A stretch of DNA of 64,000 nucleotides, taken from assembly GCA_028551475.1 (NCBI GenBank), contig CM052354.1, positions 5,439,391 through 5,503,390 on the forward strand. Direction: 5' to 3'. Numbering within the stretch: position 1 is the first letter of the stretch; every line of letters begins with the position of its first letter. A model generated the notes under the pieces. That model saw only the letters and a program-made list of their open reading frames with translations. It searched no databases and had not been told where the DNA came from. This stretch comes from Casuarina equisetifolia. Its lineage: Eukaryota; Streptophyta; Magnoliopsida; Fagales; Casuarinaceae. The translations under genes were made by a program, and so were the position numbers. Shown here one piece after another: positions 22,760 through 33,159 of this stretch.

Positions 22760-25700
22760 CAGTGTTCAATTTTTCAAGTTAAGCCATTCATGCCTAGCAA
22801 AGGCTTCCAGATGTAGTTTGTAAACCTACATTTAAAAAATAAATGTTCTTGTGATTCTTCTTCTTGTTGGCAGAGGTTGCATTGTAGATCCACTGAACTA
22901 TTTCATTTAGCCACTCGATCTATTGTGAATAGTTTGTCTTTCAAAGTGATCCAGTAGATAAAATTATGCTTTGATACTCCTTCTTTCCAGACAAGTCTTG
23001 CCCATTCAGTATCTTCTTTGTTCTCTTTGAGTGCTACATAACTTTTGGCAATATTGTATTCTGAGTCTGTCATCTGTTGCGTAAGTTCACTTCTTACTTG
23101 TAAAATATTCCTGAAGCTCTAAGCTAGTGATCCTTTCATCTCAACTTCTAATACATTCCTTTCCTTCAAATTTTCTATTATCATCCATTTAACCCATAAA
23201 GAGTTTGTATTGGGGTGCACAAGAGACCATAAGAGTTTTTCAATTGCTATCTTATTCCAAGTATGAATGTCTATCAAACCCAGTCCTCCAAAAATTTTAG
23301 GCCAACAAACTTCTTTCCATACCACTTTCGCTACATATCGTCCATTAGATTTACCTGCCCAAAGGAAGGTTCTAATCCTTTTTTCAATTTCATAAAGAGT
23401 CTGTTTTAACAATAGAAAAATTTGCATCCAATATGTTTGCAATGAGAACAAAACACTTTTGCTAGCTGCAGTTTCCCCTAATAACTAATATGCTTAGACT
23501 CCCAACCTTCAATTCTCCTCAATATCTTTTTTTTTTTTTTTCAGGATAGTACAATCTAGGTTAGAGAGTCTTTTAGTAATCAATGGAACTCCCAAGTATT
23601 TTATAGGAAGTTGACCTTCTTGGATAGGAATATGATCAAGTATTAGAGCCTTTTCCTGTTTAGACAAGCCTGAAAAGAAAATTTGACACTTTTCTGGATG
23701 CATCTTCAGACTTGTTATATCTTCAAACTTTTGCATAGCATCTAGTAAACATAATATAGACTCAATATCTCCACGAGCAAACAGAAAAAGATCATCAACA
23801 AAGTATAAATGAGTGATATTCTCTTTAGAGCATTTCTAGTGAAATTTAAACCTTCCAGAAGATACTTTCTTTTGTATAATTCTGTTAAGAATCCCCATCA
23901 CAATAAAAAAGAGAAAAGGAAAGAGAGGGTCTCCTTGTCTAAGTCCCTTTGCCCTCTTAAAAAAACTTGTATGAGAACCATTTATGTTCACAGAATATCC
24001 AACAGTAGTGATACAGCTTTCAATCAGCAATCTAAATTAGTCTGGGAACTTCAAAACTTTTAGAGTATTTAGGATAGCATTCCAGTCTATTGAATTATAT
24101 GCTTTTATAATATCAACCTTAATTGCTACCCTTTTCCCATGAATACCTTTGTGATAATTGTGTATTAACTACTGACATAACAAAATATTTTTTTTAATGT
24201 TCCTTCTTGGCACAAAAGTTGTTTGACAAGGATGTTGAAATGAGGCAAAGCTAGACTTAATCTTCCTACCACAATTTTAGATATGATCTTGTACAACATA
24301 TTGCAACAGGAGATTGGTCTAAAATCTTTTATATTAGTGGCATTAATTTTCTTAGGGACAAAGGATATTACTATTGAATTTATGCTTCGCAGTAGCTGTT
24401 TCTTCTGAAAGAAAGCTATAACTGCATCTTCTATGTCACTTCCTATAATACTCTAAGCTTTCTTGAAAAAGAAGCTATTATATCCATCAGGACCTGGAAC
24501 TTTGTAATCACTAATAGTATTAAAGACCTTCTGTATCTTTTCTCTTTGAACATCTATTATAAGGCTTCTCTTTATCTCTTTTGAAATTTTCATGGGAAAT
24601 AACTCTTTTAATTTTGCTTCTGATGGTTGAAGTTGGTTTGCCTTCCCTAGCAAGTTTTGATAGTAACTTAGAATTTTGTTCTTTATCATTTCAAGATCTT
24701 CAGTAAGTTGCCCATCATCTATTTCCAGCTTGACAATGTGATTTTTTGCTCTCCTCTTGATCATGCTTCTAAAAAAGACTTTATTGTTACAATCTCCCTT
24801 TTTCAGCCAAGTATTTCTTGATTTTTGCTTCAAAAGTATTTCTTCATGCTTGCTATGTATTAGTAACTTTTCTAAGCATTTCTTTTCTTCATTGTGCAAT
24901 TGGGTATTTGAAAGGTCATCAAAAAGCTTTCCTTGTGCTATTTGTAACTACCTCCTTGCTATTTCTATTTTCCTTGGTAATTCTCCAAATTCCTCTCTAT
25001 TTAGCTTTCTTACCTTTTTTTTCATTTCCTTCAACTTTATCATTATTCTATACATTATAGTGCCCTTAACCCTTTGTTGCCAAATATTCTTCATTATTGT
25101 CATAAATTAGGGGTTGTCTTGCCAGAAGTTGAAAAATCTAAAGGTGTTTTTTTGTCTTGGTCTATTATTACCCTCCTTGATAATGCAAGGACTGTGGTTT
25201 GACAATCCAGGAGTACTAAATTCAATGGAGAAATCCACATTACTTTGCAGCCATTTAGGGTTTACCAAACATCTATCCAATTTACTGCCTTTGAATCCTA
25301 TTCCTTTACCTTTGTTCATCCATGATAGAAGAGGTCCTATAAAGTTTGGTTCTATAAGTTCTGCATCACTTATGAACTTGTTGAAATCTTCTATTCCTTC
25401 GATCCATCTACTAGCTACATTGACCCTTTCATTTAAATTCCTCACTGTATTAAAATCCATAATTGTTATAACATTGTGTGAGGTTACTCCAAAGATCCTT
25501 CGTTCATTTGCTGCATAGATGGCAGATAAGTACCATACTTCATGCCTCTTTTCTACTTTACAATTCACTACCTGTTTAGAACTACTAAGCACTGTGATGT
25601 TGAGCTGTGGCTTTTTCCATACAATCCAAATCCTTCCATTTTCATTATCTCTATAATTGTGGACAAAACCCCATTGGGGGAAAAAGAGAATCTATCACCC

Positions 25701-25836
25701 ATTGTGCTCTATCTTCTTTTATTTTGTGTTCTAATAAAATGACAATGTCAGCTTTTGCATTCTTGATAACTTCTTGTACCTCCTTTTGTTTAGGGCTTTT
25801 ATTCATGCCCCTAACATTCCATGAGAATATGATCAT
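22760..25836 (-). pseudogene. LINE ORF2 (endonuclease - reverse transcriptase), broken
   Basis: Right to left: the endonuclease opens with FSWNVRGMN and LLEHKI (25651-25836), and continues at 25107-25592 with the MDFN active-site region and SKLDRCLVN. The expected SDH catalytic triplet reads SNH (LSNHSPCII), a damaging change. Reverse transcriptase follows with KVPGPDGYN (near 24.5 kb), GLRQGDPL (23836-24030), FVDD at about 23.79 kb and SLKMHPEKCQIFFSGL (23509-23736). The thumb-like region is RTFLWAG...GGLGL (23119-23451). The C-terminal zf-RVT remnant CNLCQQEEESQEHLFFKC lies near 22.85 kb. At least six frame breaks or stops. Confidence 0.9.
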
Positions 25837-27083
25837 TTGTTTGGGGGTATAGTGTTTTCTCCTTTAACACCTTCAAAATCTACAATATCATTGCATCTTC
25901 CTTCATTTGGTTCCTGATAGTTATTTCTCAACACACTAAACCTATTACTGGTGTTATCCTCCTCACATGTATTCCTTTTAGGGCTCCTTTTGTTTTTTCT
26001 TCCATTCACACTTACTTTATTGCTTTGTTCTAATTTGACCTTTGGACTTGTGGTGGATTCAACTTCATGTGTTATTGAATTTGCAATCTTATCTCTTATA
26101 TCCTTATGTCCTTGGTCCTCATGAACTTGATCTTCATTACCATTATCCAAGTGTTCTTTATCCCCACGTCCTTCATCATATTTCTTTGTCTGAGTTAATG
26201 GCTTTTGCACTGGAACCTATATATCTTTTTTCTTTGTAACACACTCCTTATGTCCAAAGCAACCACATTTCTTGTATATTTTAGGTAACCAACAATACTC
26301 CACTCCTACCTAAAAAATAACACCATTTCCCATGTCAATTTCAAATGAAGTTGGTAAGGAACACTTTGTATCTATTTCAACACATACTTTTGCATATGAT
26401 ATCCTCTGTCTATGTTTAGTAGCTTTATCCATGTATAGTGGCTTTCCAATAGCACTAGCTACATAGCTCATACCAATCTCATCCTATAGAGCATGTGGGA
26501 CATTATGCAACTTTATCCAAATTGGTATTGAAGTGATTTTTTCTTTCTACAATTTAATAGTATTATGTCATTTTTGCAGAAACATTGGTTTTCCTACCAC
26601 ATCACATACTCCAGCTTCTAATACTTCCTCTATCTTTTGCTTATCAGAAAATCTAAAGAAGAAGAAGCCATTATCTGTTGTAGAAATATCTACTAAACTT
26701 TGTTTTCCACACTACTTTTCTACAATTCCTTTTACTACAAAAAATGGTAATTTTGATCCCAAAAGGAAACCTACAATACAATTTTCATAGAATTTACTAC
26801 CTTCTTCAATAACTTCCTTAGGAAGAGTAACTATAATTTTCCCATCATTTAATACTGGTGGCTAGTATTTCATATGAGCACTTTGTGCTAATCCTCCTAT
26901 TACAACCTTACTCCAAGATTCATGCTTTCTTTTATGTTCGAAGCTCTCCTTAATGATAATGTTGCTTGTCTCTTCTAGCTTTTCATTTTTCTCCTTATTT
27001 CTTGTAGGCCCTTGAAATAAACTTTCTTGGATTTCTTTTTCAATTCTCACCTTGTCTTGTTGAGCTATATTATCCTTGGTCAT
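25833..27083 (-). pseudogene. LINE ORF1 (nucleic-acid-binding protein), broken
   Basis: The C-terminal 125 codons (25833-26210) are lysine- and glutamate-rich with a NRFSVL motif typical of plant L1 ORF1 proteins. A degenerate knuckle of the CxxC-FGHxxxC kind (KKCGCFGHKEC) sits near 26.25-26.28 kb. The N-terminal part at 26862-27083 is charged. The middle resembles the DUF4283 region but has several stops. Role in active elements: binding the RNA during retrotransposition. Confidence 0.75.
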
Positions 27084-27990
27084 ACTTCATTTAGCCATGT
27101 TTCTATTTGCAAGGGTTGTTCGTCTAGATTTCATTATTTTAACTTCTGTATCATTATTTTTTCCTAAAGATTTCCAACAATCTTCAAGTTTCTTTATTTT
27201 CCTTTTCTCTCTTTTCTCAAACTTTGTACTATTTGGGTCTATCCTCTGGAAATCCTTGACCATCAGCAGTTATCAACTTAGTAATTAACTAATTTGATAG
27301 GCAGGATTTTGGTAACATGTACCAAATGTTCATGATCTACTCAGTATACTGACCTGATAGATTCTGCCTTCTTCTACTGACAATCTACTTAAAATTTACT
27401 CTTCCATCCCTTTAACTTAACTTAATAGAAACATGGCTTTTGGTAAGTATATTCTTCTCTTACCAATCCAAAACAAATATCTTAACTAACCAATCAATAA
27501 TTCAAAACATCCAAGAAATAGCATACCACCAAAAAAAAAAAAAACAAAAAAACAAAAAAGAAACCCAGAAACAAAAAAAAAAAAAAAATTCCCCACCAAC
27601 ACTCACTACAGCAGAGTCTATTCCAATTATAATCTAATATGCAGAAAAAAAATACTTTATTTTTTTTTTTTTGCTTCTTACCTCCGAGCCTAGGGAGTCC
27701 GGCGATCAGCCATCAGGACCTGTTCTCCCGCCAGCCAGCTCTGCCTCCCATCGCCAAGGAGTGTCTGAGTGACAGCGGGCTTCGGGGATCTGGGTGCGTG
27801 GAACGACGGGGAGGGATGAGTGATAACGAACTGGGCTAGGCGTGGATGGATCTGGGATTGGGGTTATGGGATTTCGGTGGAGGCGGCGGAAGAGTTGTAC
27901 GCGGCTGGTGTTTACGGAGGAAATGGGTATGAAGGTGGAAGAGGATCTGGGGCGGCGGGTATCTTGATAGAAGGCTTCTGCATGCCTTTT

Positions 27991-29035
27991 CTTTTATGAA
28001 AGCGGATAACAGCAGATGATCCCACAAGGTTAAGTATTCCTACGAAGCTCAAGTAAGATGGGAGAATTCAATGTTTTTGTCGCGAAAGACATTTTGACGG
28101 GTCCACTACCACGGAGCAACAGTCGGGTTAGCCCTCGTCTAGAAGAGGAAAAAATACCTTTTCGGGTAGTGCACCTTGACTTATATGGGCATTGAAAATA
28201 TTTCATATATTTAGTAAAAATAAATGACCGTGTTCTACATTATTCAAATTTTATTTAAAAATTTTATTAACCAAGAAAAATCCATTGTTTTACTTGATTT
28301 TAAGATATAATTAAGTATTTTAAAATAATATTCTGAATTCATACTTAAGTCTAATATCTTTTTATTTGTATATAAATGTTTTCATAAATAGTATTTCTTA
28401 ATATTAATGGGGTATGTTAAAAAATAATGTTGTCAAGTATCATAATTTTACTTAATTTTTTTTTAAAACCACAAAATTTTTGACTCTTAAGTGAGCCTTT
28501 TGATATAATTGATAGTAAGCTTGCCTTCAATAAATCAACAAAAGAATAGTAGACCTTCTTTAGTAAGAACAAAATTTATATGATAATTTTGGCTGCTGCA
28601 TTTCTTATTCATTCTCTAACTATTAGTAGGCATGGTATCTTTTGTCTCAAAAGAAATATTTGAACCCTTTTTTTTTTTTATCATGAGGATATAATTCCTT
28701 CCTCAACTATGATAAAATTAGATATTTTTTTTATATCCATAGTCATTAGGATATTCATGACAAGGCACGTATTAAACTTAGTTTGTTATGACTTCCACAA
28801 GTCATTTACTAATTTGATTTAATGGAATTTGAGATTTTGATGACTTCAATGCATTAAGCATAATCAGATAACACAAAAAAGAAAACTACATATTCATTAT
28901 AATGAGATATGACTTTCGTCTACACTTATTTGTAATCATTCACTTCTTAAATATCAAAAGCAATACCTTATGATTCTAATATTATTTTACATACATATTG
29001 GAAGAACAAAATGCACTCCTCTTAAAAATTGGAGT
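27991..29035. repeat. C3-to-GRP-a spacer, copy 2 (right part)
   Basis: Resumes at atgaaagcggataacagcag and runs collinearly with the spacer copies to the GRP-a 3' end. No gene seen. Confidence 0.85.
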
Positions 29036-29040
29036 CTTCA

Positions 29041-29199
29041 ATGGGCGTAACCACCATGTGTTCCACCCTTTCTACCTCCACTTTCTTCTCCATATCCACC
29101 CCCATTTGCAGCACCACCTTCTTTGCTTCTTTGACCAACACCTCCTACAGTAAGATTACCACCAGGGCTTCCTCCACTGCTACCTCCGCCAAAACCGTG
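29041..29199 (-). pseudogene. GRP-a copy 2, 3' stub
   Basis: Only the glycine-rich C-terminal coding part remains (the GFGGGGS..., GVGQRS and NGGG blocks). At aaaaccgtg/atatgc the homology jumps to sequence that in other units lies about 2 kb upstream, near 19.36 kb. Signal peptide, promoter and the 74-codon frame were lost in that deletion. Confidence 0.8.
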
Positions 29200-29425
29200 A
29201 TATGCTTATATAAAGTTTATATTCTATTAAAGCTATTTTTTTCAAAAGAAGAATCTTTCCTCTTTGAAAAATAGGCCATCTCCTTTTGTTTTTCATTTCA
29301 TTGTTTTCTTCTTCATTTCTCTATAAATAAAGGATAACATAGGAATCTTTTCTTAGAAAATTTAATTGATACTTAGAAGGTTTTGTTTAATTTAATTGAT
29401 ACTTAGTTTAATTGAAACATACTTA

Positions 29426-30399
29426 TGGGCAAGAAGTGTAGATACACAACGTTCCCATAAAATTGCTTGGCAAACAGTTTGCTCACCAAAGAAGGAAGGG
29501 GGATTGAGATTGCTGAATCTTAAACTTTGGAATAAAATCATTTTAGGTTGTATGCTTTAGAGTCTCATAAATCTTCCAGATGATTCATTATGGAGTAAGT
29601 GGATACACAACACTAAATGTAAAAGAACTTTAGTAATGCAACTTGAAATCAAAGGATCTATGGTATGGAGTTGGAGAGGTCTTCTCAAGTTAAGGTCCAT
29701 GCTTACTTTAATTCTTTCCAGATCTACCTATTGTTGCAAAGCTATTTACCAGGACCTTCAATCAGTAAATGAAAAAGTTGATTGGTATGATCTAATTTAG
29801 ACTTACAGGATTTGCAAGCATAACTTTATTGGGTAGCTAGTTTGTCATGATCAACTTTCTACAGCAGAGAGAATGGTACAATGGCTTCCTACAATTAACC
29901 AATACTGTGAATTTTGTCAAGCTCAAGTAGAAAACAAGAGTCATCTTTTTTTTGAATGCCCTTGCACAATGTTGATTTGGAAGAATATTTTCGCTCAAAA
30001 TGGAATTCGACGTCACATCAAAGGATGGAATGAAGAATTAAAATGGATGATTAAAGCAACTAAAGGTAAAGATCTGGTTGCAAAACTTCTTAAAATATCT
30101 TTCTTAACTTGCAATTATTACATATGGACAGAAAGGAATAGAAGAAGATTTCAAAATACATTAGTTGACATTCTAATATTGTTGGCTAAAGTAAGAAAAA
30201 TTGTACGAGGAAGAGCTTCTTTGCTTCACAATATCAAACCCTCACAAGGTAATGTCTTTTTGAGTGAGATTTGGAGGCTTCCAACCTCTATTTTTTCTCA
30301 CTCTTAGTTTATTTTTGAAAATTATTGAATTTCTAGGATATGCTCCTATGCTTTTGTATATTACCTTTTATTAATGCAATTTACATTAAAATAAAAAAA
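29426..30399 (+). mobile_element. 5'-truncated LINE, plus orientation
   Basis: About 970 bases ending in an A-rich tail (ttaaaataaaaaaaa), flanked by catactta-like direct repeats (atactta at 29419-29425 and 30400-30406). The empty site is seen near 57529 (aaacatacttagaagg). Its content is only the C-terminal part of ORF2. Orientation is opposite to the large LINE to its left and the sequences differ, so it is a separate insertion. Confidence 0.85.
29440..30307 (+). pseudogene. LINE ORF2 C-terminal fragment with zf-RVT domain
   Basis: The early part reads SPKKEGGLRLLNLKLWNK and related thumb-region sequence with stops. The open part (29873-30307, 144 codons) carries the zinc-binding reverse-transcriptase C-terminal motif CEFCQAQVENKSHLFFECP followed by IWKNIF and YYIWTERNRRRFQN, all standard for plant L1 elements. 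Confidence 0.85.
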
Positions 30400-30406
30400 A
30401 TACTTA

Positions 30407-30744
30407 GAAGGTTTTGTTACAAAACTTTCAAAATAACGAACTAGAGTAAAGAAAATTTATTCAAAATAAAAAAATATTAAACTAGAAGCATTGAAGTCAT
30501 ATTTAGCTTGTTTGGTACCTCTTTAAAAATTATTTACTAGTTTGAATTAATGGAGCTTTATATTTGATGACATCAATGCATCAAGTGTAATCAGAAGACA
30601 TAAAAAAGAAAACTGCATTTTCATTATAATAGGATGAGACTTTTGACTATGTTAATTCTCCTTCATTCAGTTCTTAGATATGTGAAGCAACCCCTTATTG
30701 ATGTTAGTCTTAAAATATGTTTATATTGGACAATAAGATGCTTT
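30407..30744. repeat. GRP-a to GRP-b intergenic block, copy 2 (remnant)
   Basis: Continues the block interrupted by the truncated LINE and matches 19.74-20.09 and 57.54-57.89 kb. No gene seen. Confidence 0.75.
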
Positions 30745-30749
30745 CCTGT

Positions 30750-31036
30750 TAGAAAATTTTGCATCACCTCCTTTTCCGCTTCTTCAACCAACCTAAACCA
30801 GGACCACCACCATAGCCACCCCAACTTCCTTCCCCGCTGCCTTCACCAACTCCGTGGACACTTCCATGATAAACACCTTGTCCACTAGGACCACGACCAT
30901 ATCCATCACCATCTGTTTCTTAGCTTACCTCTGATATGGCTGGCACCATGTCCTAAGTAGAAATCTGGATCTTCATGGGGGAGGAAGGCTCTACTCGCAG
31001 AACTAATAACGAAAACCAATGACACAAAGAAAAGCA
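30750..31036 (-). pseudogene. GRP-b copy 2, promoter and start deleted
   Basis: The glycine-rich part and HEDPDF(Y)LG segment are readable on the minus strand. At cacaaagaaaag/cagagagtgc about 95 bases are missing relative to copy 1, taking the first codons and the TATA element. An internal gap after GYGA also matches copy 1. Non-functional. Confidence 0.8.
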
Positions 31037-31039
31037 GAG

Positions 31040-31560
31040 AGTGCTTCGCGTTAACATATTGGGACCCCTTTTACTGTTTTGCTGTTACCCCATTACGGTA
31101 ATATTGCATAGTTTTTTGCCAAACACGGTGGAGCTCAGTGGATTCACCACTAGCGTGAAACTTTATTCCCTTCCCCGCATTCCCTTTTACCCAATAGAAA
31201 CATAGCATTACATAGTATTTCGGATTCGATTCCAGAATGGGTCAATGTGGGCAAATCCTATTATTTGCCCTCAAAACGAGTAAAAAAAAAAAAAAAAAGA
31301 AAGAAGTGCGCTCACTGGTAACACTTGATCATCCATAGGAGGGATAGACCTGGCTTTTAAATTTGTGCAGAAGACTGGAACTGAGTCATGTTTGTCGGAT
31401 TTCGTTCTAGATTTAAAGGTGCTTTCAAACTGTTTTCGCCAGTGGCTAAGAACTCCGAGAACTGAAATAATATTTAAAAGAATTCTTAGTTTGGAATTCC
31501 ATATAAAGACAAAACTGAAGAGGAATTATGTTACGGCATAATAAAGACAAAAAGAATAAA
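31040..31560. repeat. GRP-b upstream flank, copy 2
   Basis: Matches 48.87-49.32 and 58.29-58.75 kb. Contains an A-rich tract at about 31.28 kb. No gene seen. Homology to the other flanks ends near 31.49 kb. Confidence 0.7.
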
Positions 31561-31599
31561 AAAATAAAACAAAACAAGAAGTACAGGTAAGTGAGGAGA

Positions 31600-31990
31600 A
31601 TTTGGCCATCTCACATCCCCAAGCAATAGCAGACCAGCGTTGAAGAGGTCAGAGGAAAGTACTCTTGGTCACCGTCAGGGATGTTCCCTAGACGCTGCCT
31701 GGGAGGTACACCTTGCGGACAAGGGTGTTGTCGAGATGGGGGGGATGTCACGTACCCCTGCTAACACCACGGGGGAGACCTCCATTTCGACACTCAACAT
31801 AAGACCGAAGAAGAGGGAGAAGGAGCAATTTCAAGCAGTCCGGAGACAGCAGTTATGTAGAAGTTATTGCGACTGTTAGTGCTACTATTTATATGAGTAA
31901 ACCGTACGTTACTATAACTAAAGATAGGGTATAAAAATAGGAGAAAGACAGAAAGTGGGTAGGCAGTGAATAGAGATTTTGTTTCCTCAA
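31600..31990 (+). other. GC-richer segment, unrecognised, shared with 61.5-62.2 kb
   Basis: The stretch cccaagcaatagcagaccagcg to gctactatttatatgagtaaac has higher GC than its surroundings. An open frame of 79 codons (31640-31879) shows no domain I recognise. Its two ends recur at 62.19 kb and 61.48-61.58 kb, but in the reverse order along the window. Possibly part of a transposable element. Confidence 0.35.
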
Positions 31991-32163
31991 AAAAAAAAAA
32001 TTATTTGTGCTTGTTTTTGTTTATGAAACGTTTAATCTATTCTAGTATTTCACTTTATATGCAATTTTATTGTTCTTAAGAAATTAAGTACATAACAGGG
32101 TTTAACAACATTTATCTTGCCCCAAGCATCCACGATTTCCCTACTATACTCTATGACCAAATT

Positions 32164-33150
32164 AGGGTGTGCATTTAAATTCTGCCGGTATTAATAGTGT
32201 GTGCTTTCAATGGGCACTAAGTCAGGGGTCTTTGCTTTGATAATTCTTGAATAAGGCCTAATGAGGTCATGGGACTCATAGGACTTTTCCTGTGTGGTTC
32301 TAAGCTCGCAGGGACTGTAGCTTTCTGGATTTGGCTTATATAAATATCAGTAGCCAACGCGAACCATTCTGCTGCACATTCTTCCACCTGGGGACGTTAT
32401 TCTTAGGCACAGCAAGAGTAACAGAGCTTGAGAAAGGAATCTCGTGAACAGTTCATAGGCTTCAACCAGAATGTCTTCCCCCAGGGCCCAAAACCCGTTG
32501 TTGCACAAATGTGGCATTGAACAAAAGACAACATTTTAGGTATTGCGCTAGAAACTCCACTTTCCAGCTTTAAGCCTTTTGTAGCTTCTTCAAATTCTAC
32601 GCAACCTGTCTTCGTTTATAACTTTCTCACATCCAGTCTCATGTAGTTCAATTTCCACGGACTTAGACTTCCTCTCGTAGTTGCTTGGAATCGGGAATGA
32701 AGGGTAACACTCAGAATTAAATAGGAACAAAAATCTAGCCAATCCAATTACAAATTTAACCAACTTTTCATGATCAAATTTGAATGAATTGAAACAGCAT
32801 ATAGCCGGAAGTCTGTCAAAGCATATTTCCAACTTCAACCAGTTATAAAAGAACAAAAAAGAAGGATATTAGTCAAAGATGTTTCTACCTAAAGTCATTA
32901 ATGATTGAAAGGCCATGCGCTTCCTTGCTAGATTTGGCAATCTTGGGCAGTGGGATTGCAGATCAGATGCGAACAAAGAACTCGACTGATATTGTTTACA
33001 AGAAGTTTAGTTTCAGCTAATTATCAGTTAATCTTTCAATCATCAGAAGATATGGTGTAGATTGCACTTGAGATACAGTATAGTTGCTCCCATTTGAGAG
33101 GGTTGGAGACTCGGCGCGAAAACTGAACAGGAAATACATACTGCTAAAAC
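32164..33150 (+). pseudogene. Remnants of the cysteine-rich block (C2 3' end, promoter, C1/C3 exon region)
   Basis: In order: C2 downstream flank (attagggtgtgcat, near 32.16 kb), the TATA promoter block with tataaatatcag near 32.34 kb, one 107-bp unit near 32.41-32.52 kb, and then the C1-type segment (gatcaaatttgaatg near 32.77 kb, ttgcacttgag near 33.06 kb). No copy of the CxCGEGW exon is readable, so no product is expected. The C1 N-terminal ORF is interrupted here, which weakens the case that it is coding at 6.9 kb. Confidence 0.55.
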
Positions 33151-33159
33151 ATATAGTGT

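Larger units (their letters stand above)
22404..27978 (-). mobile_element. Near full-length L1-type LINE (non-LTR retrotransposon)
   Basis: About 5.6 kb, minus orientation, with its poly(A) tail seen as a T tract at 22401-22414. It is flanked by the direct repeat tgcatgcctttt (22392-22403 and 27979-27990). Undisturbed targets exist near 16390, 35283, 43546 and 54819. Two gene regions follow the plant L1 plan: ORF1 with a zinc knuckle, then ORF2 with endonuclease, reverse transcriptase and a zf-RVT domain. The right end (27.64-27.97 kb) is GC-rich against its surroundings and is presumably the 5' UTR. Numerous frame breaks make it inactive. Confidence 0.92.

Noticed and set aside
24757..25110. 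Plus-strand hydrophobic ORFs (24757-25110, 24818-25060, 25114-25518)
   Set aside because: Opposite strand of the LINE reverse transcriptase and endonuclease; phenylalanine/leucine-rich because the LINE sense strand is A-rich.
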